A stretch of 5,059 bases of DNA, from contig JALVWW010000018.1 of assembly GCA_027023175.1 (NCBI GenBank), positions 1-5,059 of the forward strand, written 5' to 3'. Numbering within the stretch: position 1 is the stretch's first letter; each line of letters opens with the position of its first letter. The notes beneath the pieces were generated by a model that was not told the origin of the DNA, made no database searches, and was given only the letters and a program-made list of their open reading frames with translations. Positions 1 through 5,059 of this stretch are shown here, in pieces. Position numbers and translations under genes: made by a program. This DNA comes from Campylobacterales bacterium. GTDB taxonomy: Bacteria; Campylobacterota; Campylobacteria; Campylobacterales; JALSKU01.

Positions 1-68
1 TCCTATCTGTAGATAAGATGAGAAAATTTAACGAAGTCAGATATGCCTTTTTCTTTTTGCCCTTTGGG

Positions 69-167
69 TGAGATGATTTTCACTCATCTTTGCTTGAAAA
101 TTGATTTGAAGTAGGATAAACTACTACTACACCAATTTTCAAGCAAATCTAAATGAAACTCATCTCA
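69..167. repeat. Long imperfect inverted repeat (MITE-like or long-hairpin element)
   Basis: Two 35-base arms (69-103 and 133-167) are reverse complements at 30 of 35 positions. The inner 15 bases (TTTGCTTGAAAATTG at 89-103, with its complement at 133-147) match perfectly, and the outer ends read TGAGATGA...TCATCTCA. The 29-base centre contains a further small hairpin (AGTAG 110-114 with CTACT 121-125). The left arm can also fold on itself (AGATGA 71-76 with TCATCT 84-89). TTGG occurs next to both ends (64-67 and 168-171), but with an extra G on the left, so it is only a weak candidate target-site duplication. There is no long T tract after the structure, so it is not a standard terminator. 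It could be a non-autonomous insertion (MITE), a genome-wide intergenic repeat, or the hairpin of a small RNA. The inverted repeat is seen directly; its nature is inference. Confidence 0.75.
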
Positions 168-173
168 TTGGAG

Positions 174-182
174 TATGATAAT
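174..182 (+). promoter_or_regulatory. Candidate -10 region for the lptA-mrdA unit
   Basis: The sequence TATGATAAT offers two overlapping -10-like hexamers, TATGAT (174-179) and GATAAT (177-182). Either would start transcription at about 186-190, giving a 5' leader of roughly 25-29 bases before the lptA ATG. No good -35 box is visible; the -35 position would fall in the right arm of the inverted repeat. This is tolerable because Campylobacterota sigma-70 promoters often lack a conserved -35. The assignment rests on motif and position only. Confidence 0.35.
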
Positions 183-189
183 ATTTATG

Positions 190-209
190 CTTCATTACTT
201 ATAATGGAG
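190..209 (+). promoter_or_regulatory. Hairpin masking the lptA ribosome binding site
   Basis: Bases 190-197 (CTTCATTA) pair with 202-209 (TAATGGAG) across a 4-base loop (CTTA): eight consecutive pairs, one of them G-U, mostly A-U. The 3' arm contains four of the five bases of the lptA Shine-Dalgarno sequence GGAGG (206-210), which lies 4 bases before the ATG at 215. In RNA the fold would partly hide the ribosome binding site, a layout seen in simple RNA thermometers and other translational switches. The pairing is seen directly; a regulatory role is inference. The A/U-rich stem may be too weak to matter at the growth temperature. Confidence 0.4.
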
Positions 210-214
210 GAAAA

Positions 215-682
215 ATGAAAAAAATAGTAGTTGCCTGTTTCATGCTTATCGGAGTATTGATGGCAAAAAGTGAAAATGTGGAAATAACTTCAAAACACTT
301 TGAGGCTGATGAAGCCAAGCTCATATCTAAATTTACAGGAAATGTAAAAGTGGTAAAGGGCTATGATACCATAACATCAGATAATTTGGTAATAAACTTT
401 GATAAAAATAAAAATCCTGTAAAATATACTGCAACCGGAAAAGCAAAATTTAAACTTATACTCAATAAAAAGCATTATGCGGGAAAGGCAAATAAAATCA
501 TTTACAATCCCATAAAAAAATACTATCGTTTTATCGGCAATGCCTTTTTGCAAGATATAGACACACATAAGAAAATATATGGTGACGACATAACAATAGA
601 CCAGTTAAATGGTAAATATGATGTTAAAAGCAGCGGGAATAAGCCTGTTAAATTTATCTTTAAAGTGGAAGAAAAAAAGTAG
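215..682 (+). CDS. lptA: LptA, periplasmic lipopolysaccharide transport protein (OstA-like)
   Basis: This is the periplasmic bridge protein of the Lpt pathway, which moves lipopolysaccharide from the inner-membrane LptBFGC complex to LptD at the outer membrane. The 155-residue product starts with a Sec signal peptide (MKK, hydrophobic residues 4-16, likely cleavage after Ala17 in LMA-KS). The mature part is one OstA/LptA beta-jellyroll domain: residues about 22-80 have the usual pattern of 'VEITSKHFEAD', 'FTGNVKVVKG' and 'ITSDNLVINFD', followed by 'YTATGKAKF' and a repeat of the same strand logic to about residue 140. The length suits short LptA proteins. The ATG start is supported by GGAGG at 206-210. 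The stop TAG shares its last base with the GTG of engB, so the two are probably translationally coupled. Its usual neighbour lptC is not visible upstream; the first 214 bases are non-coding or contain an insertion. Cys8 is too early in the signal sequence for a lipobox. Confidence 0.9.
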   Translation: MKKIVVACFMLIGVLMAKSENVEITSKHFEADEAKLISKFTGNVKVVKGYDTITSDNLVINFDKNKNPVKYTATGKAKFKLILNKKHYAGKANKIIYNPIKKYYRFIGNAFLQDIDTHKKIYGDDITIDQLNGKYDVKSSGNKPVKFIFKVEEKK

Positions 683-1275
683 TGATAAATATAATAGAAG
701 CAAGATTTTTAACTTCTTCAAGTTCAAAGTCCAACTTGCTTGAAGAGGGAATAAATGAAGTTGCATTTTTAGGAAGAAGCAATGTCGGTAAAAGCTCTTT
801 TATAAATGCTTTATGCAATAAAAAAAACTTGGCAAAAAAGTCATCAACTCCCGGTAAAACTCGACTTATAAACTTTTTTGAAGTTATATATAAAAAAGAA
901 GAAGAGAAGTATATGGCTAGATTTGTTGATTTGCCCGGTTTTGGATATGCCAAAGTTTCAAAATCACTCCAAGAGGAGTGGAGTAAAAATTTAACTGATT
1001 TTATAAATAATAGAGTTTCTATAAGAACTTTTGTGCATTTACTTGATGCCAGGCATCCTACGCAAAAGATTGATAAAGATGTTAGAGAGTATTTGCGCTC
1101 TATTAAAAGAGAAGACCAAAAAGTTTTAGAAATTTTTACCAAGATAGATAAATTAAATCAAAAAGAGTTATCAAAATTGAAAAAAGAGTTTCCAAATGCC
1201 ATTATGGTTTCTAACCTAAGAAAAAGAGGTATTCAAGAAGCAAATACCACCATATTTTACTCACTTTTTGGATGA
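682..1275 (+). CDS. engB: EngB/YihA/YsxC, ribosome biogenesis GTPase
   Basis: EngB is a TRAFAC-class GTPase needed for late assembly of the 50S ribosomal subunit and usually essential. The 197-residue protein has every G motif in order: G1 Walker A GRSNVGKSS at 31-39, G2 TPGKT at 56-60, G3 DLPGFGYA at 83-90 and G4 TKID at 153-156. The G5 region, SNLRKRG (177-183), replaces the more usual SSLK/SAxK-type motif; TKID in place of TKxDK with a small residue is also a mild variation. The DARHPTQKID stretch (122-131) after G3 is typical of EngB. The start is GTG, overlapping the lptA stop by one base. A GGAAG sequence at 667-671 lies 10 bases upstream, and no better in-frame start exists before the conserved N-terminal 'EARFLTSSSS'. 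The gene lies inside the envelope operon, as commonly seen in Campylobacterota. Confidence 0.95.
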   Translation: MINIIEARFLTSSSSKSNLLEEGINEVAFLGRSNVGKSSFINALCNKKNLAKKSSTPGKTRLINFFEVIYKKEEEKYMARFVDLPGFGYAKVSKSLQEEWSKNLTDFINNRVSIRTFVHLLDARHPTQKIDKDVREYLRSIKREDQKVLEIFTKIDKLNQKELSKLKKEFPNAIMVSNLRKRGIQEANTTIFYSLFG

Positions 1276-1281
1276 TAATCA

Positions 1282-1746
1282 ATGTCTTTAGTGTATGAAA
1301 AACCTACTCTTAATGATATAGACAAGATGCAGGAACTTGTTAAACCTGAAGTGGAAAATGGTATCATACTCTATAGAAGTGATGATGAGATAGCACAAAA
1401 TATTCGCTCATATGTTGTGGCTAGAATTGAAGAAAAAATAGTAGGTTTTTGTGCGCTTCATATATTTTCAAAGCAGCTTGCCGAGATAAGAAGTATCATT
1501 ATAGACAAAAATTACAGAGGTGAAGGTATAGGTAAAAACCTGGTAAACTATTTAATCAATGAAGGTAAAAAATTGGGAGTAGAGTCAATTTTTGCTCTGA
1601 CATATGAAAGAGAATTTTTTCAAAAAATAGGTTTTAAAGAGATTGAAAAAGATAAATTGCCTGAACAAAAAATCTGGGCTGATTGTATAAAGTGTAAACA
1701 TTTTCCGGTATGCAACGAAATAGCATTTATTCTTGAAATAGGCTAA
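1282..1746 (+). CDS. GNAT-family N-acetyltransferase, resembling short N-acetylglutamate synthase
   Basis: This 154-residue single-domain GNAT enzyme transfers an acetyl group from acetyl-CoA to an amine. The acetyl-CoA pyrophosphate-binding motif A is RGEGIG at 79-84, preceded by the core strand 'LAEIRSIIID' (66-75); the later core is 'FFQKIGF' (112-118). The C-terminal part, 'KIWADCIKCKHFPVC' (130-144), with cysteines at 135, 138 and 144, matches what I recall of short ArgA-type N-acetylglutamate synthases, which make the first intermediate of arginine synthesis without the amino-acid-kinase domain of E. coli ArgA. Glutamate as substrate is therefore likely but not proven. No arginine genes are adjacent. 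It begins 6 bases after the engB stop. The Shine-Dalgarno sequence is weak (GGAT around 1270), so translation may depend on ribosomes arriving from engB. A more cautious call is simply GNAT acetyltransferase. Confidence 0.85.
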   Translation: MSLVYEKPTLNDIDKMQELVKPEVENGIILYRSDDEIAQNIRSYVVARIEEKIVGFCALHIFSKQLAEIRSIIIDKNYRGEGIGKNLVNYLINEGKKLGVESIFALTYEREFFQKIGFKEIEKDKLPEQKIWADCIKCKHFPVCNEIAFILEIG

Positions 1747-1770
1747 AGGTTGAAGGTTGAAGGTTGAAGG
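1746..1770 (+). repeat. Tandem 7-bp repeat (AAGGTTG, about 3.6 copies)
   Basis: Three perfect copies of AAGGTTG lie head to tail (1746-1752, 1753-1759, 1760-1766), followed by a partial AAGG (1767-1770). The array begins at the last base of the acetyltransferase stop codon and runs into the first codons of the MreD-like gene. Each unit carries both a Shine-Dalgarno-like AAGG and a TTG. As 7 is not a multiple of 3, the three TTGs fall in three different frames, and only the one at 1757 opens into the downstream gene. Such arrays can change copy number by slippage. Confidence 0.9.
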
Positions 1771-2224
1771 AGAGCAAAATATAAAATATAAAAATTTTAA
1801 ATACTTTTTTATTTTTTTACTACTTATAATTTATGAATCTTTAACATCTATATATCTATATTTTTCACCGCTTTTTGGCGTTGCGTTTTATTTTATCATA
1901 AAACATATATATGATAAAGAGTATATTTTTAGGCTGTTATTGGCATTTTTATATATATTTGTTATTGAAATTGACAAGGGTTTTATACCACTATCCTTTC
2001 TACTATTTTTTACTATCTATTACTATTTTATTATGGATAAAATAGAGAGATTTTTCAATGAGAAAAATTATAAAATCTTTTTTCATATTTTAAATGCATA
2101 TATAGGATATTATTTGATAAATTTGATTTTGGCTTATCTTTTTGATTTTGAATTACCATCATTTGATATAAAATATTTTTTTTATATTGTAACTGATTTT
2201 CTAATAGCGGTGGTTCTGTTTTGA
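1757..2224 (+). CDS. Small polytopic membrane protein, MreD-like by position
   Basis: This 155-residue, very hydrophobic and aromatic protein has about five or six membrane segments (roughly 16-35, 38-50, 58-72, 76-93, 107-128 and 137-155). A charged ExDKG motif (E71, D73, K74, G75) sits between segments three and four, and a basic/acidic loop lies at 94-106. Size, topology and the place directly before PBP2 match MreD, the inner-membrane partner of MreC/PBP2 in the rod-elongation complex. C. jejuni has an integral membrane protein of unknown function at this spot. I do not recognise a decisive family motif, so the MreD link is inference. Base composition is even more A+T-rich than the neighbours, mainly because of Phe, Ile, Tyr and Leu codons. 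The 3' end overlaps mrdA by 4 bases. The start is uncertain: TTG 1757 is the only conventional in-frame start after the stop at 1751-1753. The strongest ribosome binding site (AAGGAG, 1767-1772) instead faces ATA at 1781. Confidence 0.7.
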   Translation: MKVEGEQNIKYKNFKYFFIFLLLIIYESLTSIYLYFSPLFGVAFYFIIKHIYDKEYIFRLLLAFLYIFVIEIDKGFIPLSFLLFFTIYYYFIMDKIERFFNEKNYKIFFHILNAYIGYYLINLILAYLFDFELPSFDIKYFFYIVTDFLIAVVLF

Positions 2225-4017
2225 TACGCATTAAAATAGCCATAGGAATTTTTATTACCATACTTTTTATTTTGATAGTAAAAATTTACTATATATCAGT
2301 AAAATCAAATGCTTTGTATGCCCAAATAGCTCAAAATAATATAATAAAAACAGAAGATATACCACCACTAAGAGGTATCATCAGGGACAATAACGGTATA
2401 GCCTTAGCAGTAAATAAGCTAGGTTTTGCCATAGAGATAAAGCCCCATTTAAGCAAAAAAGCAAAAATTCATACATTAAATGAAAAGATAGAAAAACTTG
2501 TAAAATTTTTCCCCAAGTTCAAGTTTGAGAAATTAAAAAAAGAGTATTTGAAAAAAGATTCAGCTTATGTTCACAAATATATAAAAGTAGTCAGGTTTAT
2601 ACCATACGAAGAGATAATTCCTTATTTTTCTGAAATTTCTATGGATAACGACATAAAGATTGTTCCTGCTTCAAAAAGATTTTATCCCTATGGAGAAATA
2701 TTGTCACATGTTTTAGGTTATGTTGCAAAAGCAAATATAAAAGATGTTAGAAATGACTATGTTGCAAGCTTGACAGGATTTACAGGAAAAAGTTCCATAG
2801 AAAAATATTACAATAAGGTACTTGAAGGAAAAGAAGGTGTAAAAATCAGTGAAGTTTCTGCTTACAATAAAGAGGTGAAGGTCCTTAAAAAGGTTAATCC
2901 AACGAAAAAAAATATAACTTTAAGTATTGATGTAAGACTTGAAGAGTATATTGCCAAACTATTTAAAGGTAAAAGTGGAGCAGTTATAGTAATGAATGTA
3001 AAAGACGGCTCTATACTTTCAGCCGGTTCATACCCTGGATTTGATCCGAATAAGTTTGTAAACGGTATCAGTTTCAAAGAGTGGCATAAAATTTCGACCG
3101 ATTTTAACCATCCTTTTACAAACAAACTTATAAATGGGCTTTATCCTCCTGGCTCCATTGTGAAGCCGGGAGTTGGTTTATCTTTTTTGGATAGCAAATA
3201 TATCAATAAAAATACTATCTTTTATGATCCGGGGTACATTGAACTTGGTAATAGAAAATTTAGATGCTGGAAGAAAAATGGACACCATAAAGTCAATATG
3301 ATCAAAGCTATCAGGGAAAGCTGTGATGTTTATTTTTATAAAGGTAGTCTAAAAGTAGGAATTGACAGTATTTCAAAGGTTTTGGATAGATTTGGTTTTG
3401 GGCAAAAAACGGGAGTAGATCTTTATGGAGAATCAAGAGGAATATTGCCCTCAAGAAAATGGAAACTTGACAGGTATGGCAAACCTTGGTTTCAAGGGGA
3501 AACCGTTATAACTTCCATTGGACAGGGATATTTTTTGGTTACACCAATGCAAATAGCAAGATATACAGCCATGATAGCTACCGGTCACACCGTTACCCCT
3601 CATTTTATCAAAAAGATAGGAAAAGAAAATATCTATTTTAAAAATAGCTCCATTTTTTCTAAAAAAGAGTATAGATATGTAAAAACCATAAGAAAAGCTA
3701 TGTATGAAGTTTGTAATTCCCCTCACGGTACTGCTACAAATTATCTAAGCACGAAGATTGTGCTTGCAGGTAAAACGGGAACTGCACAGGTTGTAGGAAT
3801 CCCCCAGGAAGAAAAAAAGAGAATGAAAGAGAATGAACTTACCTATTTTAAGCGTTCTCATGCATGGCTGACTACATATGGGCCGTACAAGCATCCAAAA
3901 TATGCTGTTACTGTACTTGTAGAGCATGGTGGTCATGGAGGACATGCAGCCGGTAGTATAGTTTCAAAGATATATGATAAACTTTATGAACTTGGATACA
4001 TCAAAAGAACAAATTGA
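2221..4017 (+). CDS. mrdA: Penicillin-binding protein 2 (MrdA), peptidoglycan DD-transpeptidase
   Basis: PBP2 is the class B transpeptidase that cross-links new peptidoglycan during side-wall elongation, working with the glycosyltransferase RodA and MreBCD. The 598-residue protein has one N-terminal membrane anchor (about 4-25). The non-catalytic dimerisation/pedestal domain begins with PPLRGIIRDNNG (48-59) and runs to about 215, and the transpeptidase domain spans about 245-590. The catalytic motifs are intact: SxxK at S312-IV-K315 (in PPGSIVKPG), SxD at S367-C-D369 and KTG at 518-520 (AGKTGTAQ). Further PBP2 signatures are 'GVDLYGESRGILPS' and 'IGQGYFLVTPMQIA'. Length is normal. The start is TTG 2221, which overlaps the preceding stop (TTGA) and has GGTGG at 2209-2213, 7 bases upstream; there is no nearby in-frame ATG. 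The overlap implies translational coupling to the small membrane protein. rodA is not in the window. Confidence 0.95.
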   Translation: MIRIKIAIGIFITILFILIVKIYYISVKSNALYAQIAQNNIIKTEDIPPLRGIIRDNNGIALAVNKLGFAIEIKPHLSKKAKIHTLNEKIEKLVKFFPKFKFEKLKKEYLKKDSAYVHKYIKVVRFIPYEEIIPYFSEISMDNDIKIVPASKRFYPYGEILSHVLGYVAKANIKDVRNDYVASLTGFTGKSSIEKYYNKVLEGKEGVKISEVSAYNKEVKVLKKVNPTKKNITLSIDVRLEEYIAKLFKGKSGAVIVMNVKDGSILSAGSYPGFDPNKFVNGISFKEWHKISTDFNHPFTNKLINGLYPPGSIVKPGVGLSFLDSKYINKNTIFYDPGYIELGNRKFRCWKKNGHHKVNMIKAIRESCDVYFYKGSLKVGIDSISKVLDRFGFGQKTGVDLYGESRGILPSRKWKLDRYGKPWFQGETVITSIGQGYFLVTPMQIARYTAMIATGHTVTPHFIKKIGKENIYFKNSSIFSKKEYRYVKTIRKAMYEVCNSPHGTATNYLSTKIVLAGKTGTAQVVGIPQEEKKRMKENELTYFKRSHAWLTTYGPYKHPKYAVTVLVEHGGHGGHAAGSIVSKIYDKLYELGYIKRTN

Positions 4018-4039
4018 GTATTTAACCGGCTATAATACT
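4017..4039. terminator. Possible weak bidirectional terminator between convergent genes
   Basis: AGTATT (4017-4022) and AATACT (4034-4039) form a perfect 6-bp stem around an 11-base loop, exactly where the stop codons of mrdA and the minus-strand exchanger face each other. On the plus strand it is followed by GTTTTGC, only a short T run; on the minus strand by CAATTTG. The stem has a single G-C pair, so intrinsic termination would be poor. It is listed because it is the only stem-loop I see at this junction; it may be chance. Confidence 0.2.
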
Positions 4040-4954
4040 GTTTTGCAATACCAATGCCAATACAGCAAGCAAAACAATGCCTGCCGATTTGGAGTAGAGT
4101 CTGTTTGCGGTGATAAAAACAAGCATAACCGATACTGTAAGAACAGCAATAATATCAAACATATTTTTTTGCACATCTACTACGAGTGGATTGATAAGTG
4201 CACTGCTTCCAAGAACCATGCTGAAATTTGCTACATTTGAACCAATGATATTTCCTATGGCCATATCCGCATTTCCTTTTCTTGCGGCCTTGATACTTAC
4301 AACCAGTTCAGGCAAACTTGTGCCAAAAGCTATAAGAAGCAATGAAATAAGCCACTCGCTTACTCCCCAACCTCTCGCTATAGATGAGGCACTCTGTATG
4401 GTATAATCAGCTCCGCCAACAACCAAAACAAACCCTATACCAAGTAAAAATATACTCTTTAACCAGTTAAACTTCTCCTTTTTTAAGCTTTCATCTATCT
4501 CGTTGGTTAACTCTTTTGCATCAGAAGATAAAAATATAATATAAGCCACCATTATAAACAAAAACAGTATCCCATCTATTCTGCTTATTTTTCCGTCAAT
4601 TATCATAAGTATAAAGATAAGCACAGGAAAGAGCCCCCATGCACTGTCTTTTGTAAAAAGGTCTCTTTTGGGGTTTATCTTTTTTGCTACTAAAAATACC
4701 AGTCCCAACACTAAAGAGATATTGAAAATTACACTTCCTATTACATTTGCAACCGCCATATCGCTTTTATGATAGTAACTTGCTGTCATAGAGGCGGCCA
4801 TTTCCGGCAGACTTGTTCCGACTGCTACCAAAGAAGCACCTATAACAAAAGAGGATATATTGAAATGAAGTGCAATTCTTTCTGACTCGTTTATGATAAA
4901 ATCCGCCCCGTATATCAAAGCACCCAAAGAGACAACAAATATAAGATATTCCAC
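4022..4954 (-). CDS. CaCA-family cation/Ca2+ exchanger (YrbG-like)
   Basis: This inner-membrane antiporter is expected to use an inward cation gradient (usually Na+) to expel Ca2+. The 310-residue protein has about ten membrane segments in two inverted halves, the typical length for prokaryotic members. Alpha-1 repeat: GTSLPEMAAS at 46-55, with ion-coordinating Glu51 and 'GSVIFN' at 73-78. Alpha-2 repeat: GTSLPELVVS at 211-220, with Glu216 and 'GSNVAN' at 238-243. The cytoplasmic loop between halves (about 145-165) is short and charged, without a Ca2+-binding regulatory domain. Position 243 is Asn where the Methanocaldococcus jannaschii exchanger and K+-dependent exchangers have Asp, and Val75 replaces the usual Asn of GSN in alpha-1. 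The start is GTG with AAGGAG (4961-4966) 6 bases upstream. It overlaps the end of ybeY by one base, so the two are probably co-transcribed. The stop is 4 bases from that of mrdA on the opposite strand. Confidence 0.92.
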   Translation of the reverse strand: MEYLIFVVSLGALIYGADFIINESERIALHFNISSFVIGASLVAVGTSLPEMAASMTASYYHKSDMAVANVIGSVIFNISLVLGLVFLVAKKINPKRDLFTKDSAWGLFPVLIFILMIIDGKISRIDGILFLFIMVAYIIFLSSDAKELTNEIDESLKKEKFNWLKSIFLLGIGFVLVVGGADYTIQSASSIARGWGVSEWLISLLLIAFGTSLPELVVSIKAARKGNADMAIGNIIGSNVANFSMVLGSSALINPLVVDVQKNMFDIIAVLTVSVMLVFITANRLYSKSAGIVLLAVLALVLQNSIIAG

Positions 4955-5059
4955 TATTCGCTCCTTATTATCAAACTTTTGGGCAGAGAGTATTTTAAAA
5001 TTATCTCTTTTTCTTTCTCTCTCATTTCACCGTTGTCTTTTTCATGGTCATATCCTATT
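4954..5059 (-). CDS. ybeY: YbeY, endoribonuclease for rRNA maturation (3' end only, cut by window edge)
   Basis: Only the last 34 codons are in the window, read on the minus strand from 5058 down to the TAG at 4954-4956. The peptide begins IGYDHEKDNGEMREKEKEI and ends LPKSLIIRSE. This is the C-terminal part of the UPF0054/YbeY family, whose zinc site has the pattern HGxLHLxGYDH; the GYDH here carries the third zinc-binding histidine, and the first two lie outside the window. The following D-x-x-M-x-x-x-E helix is also typical. YbeY is a metal-dependent single-strand RNase involved in 16S rRNA 3'-end maturation and 70S quality control. The stop shares one base with the GTG of the exchanger gene, and the exchanger's AAGGAG lies inside this coding sequence, so the pair looks translationally coupled. 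The fragment is short, but the motif match is distinctive. Confidence 0.85.
   Translation of the reverse strand, partial: IGYDHEKDNGEMREKEKEIILKYSLPKSLIIRSE

Noticed and set aside
3..71. Plus-strand frame as the 3' end of lptC
   Set aside because: The residues (ending AFFFLPFG) do not look like an LptC C terminus, and the opposite strand is equally open. The evidence is too short for a call.
200..205. Perfect TATAAT as a promoter -10 for lptA
   Set aside because: It lies only 9 bases before the ATG, so transcription would start at about 212 and omit the GGAGG ribosome binding site. The upstream TATGATAAT fits better.
215..271. Lipoprotein signal in the lptA N terminus (Cys8)
   Set aside because: Cys8 is in the middle of the hydrophobic stretch, too early for a lipobox. 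Cleavage after Ala17 by the ordinary signal peptidase is more likely, as for other LptA proteins.
660..1142. 160-codon open frame on the minus strand opposite lptA end and engB
   Set aside because: It is antisense to engB, whose GTPase motifs are complete. The translation is low-complexity Ser/Leu/Phe, as expected from the complement of a Lys/Glu/Ser-rich gene.
1746..1770. Heptamer array as a CRISPR or iteron origin
   Set aside because: The units are only 7 bases, directly abutting, without spacers, and lie across a gene start inside an operon. No cas or rep gene is nearby.
2862..3945. Minus-strand open frames at 2862-3125, 3451-3726 and 3745-3945
   Set aside because: All lie opposite mrdA, whose catalytic motifs are intact throughout. 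They have no family resemblance and are shadows of that gene.
3974..4406. Two plus-strand open frames (3974-4240 and 4110-4406) over the exchanger
   Set aside because: They overlap the end of mrdA and the well-supported exchanger on the other strand, have no ribosome binding site, and show no recognisable family.

Overview
The window is about two-thirds A+T and carries compact, overlapping housekeeping genes. The order lptA - engB - GNAT acetyltransferase - small MreD-like membrane protein - mrdA (PBP2) on the plus strand is characteristic of Campylobacterota. In Campylobacter jejuni the corresponding block, from memory, is lptA/engB/membrane protein/pbpC. The proteins resemble free-living members such as the Sulfurimonas/Sulfurovum group more than Helicobacter, but genus-level placement is a guess.

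Layout. Bases 1-214 are a leader or intergenic region with no convincing gene. It holds a long imperfect inverted repeat (69-167), a plausible promoter (about 174-182) and a small hairpin (190-209) that would pair with most of the lptA ribosome binding site. From 215 to 4017 five genes run on the plus strand with overlaps of 1 and 4 bases and gaps of 6 and 10 bases, so they look like one transcription unit. A three-and-a-half-copy 7-bp tandem repeat (1746-1770) sits at the start of the fourth gene. From 4022 to the right edge two genes run on the minus strand, overlapping by 1 base: a CaCA-family cation/Ca2+ exchanger, preceded by the 3' end of ybeY, which is cut by the window edge. The two units converge with only 4 bases between their stop codons.

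How the genes fit together. The plus-strand unit is mostly cell-envelope and growth machinery: LptA carries lipopolysaccharide across the periplasm, PBP2 cross-links peptidoglycan for rod elongation, and the small membrane protein sits where an MreD-type elongasome partner is expected. EngB is the GTPase for late 50S assembly. The acetyltransferase resembles the short N-acetylglutamate synthase type of arginine biosynthesis. The minus-strand pair combines an rRNA-maturation endonuclease (YbeY) with an ion exchanger.

I see no undescribed multi-gene system here. The unusual signals are regulatory or structural: the inverted-repeat element and the RBS-masking hairpin before lptA, and the odd start of the MreD-like gene, where the best ribosome binding site faces an ATA codon and the only conventional start is a TTG inside a tandem repeat.
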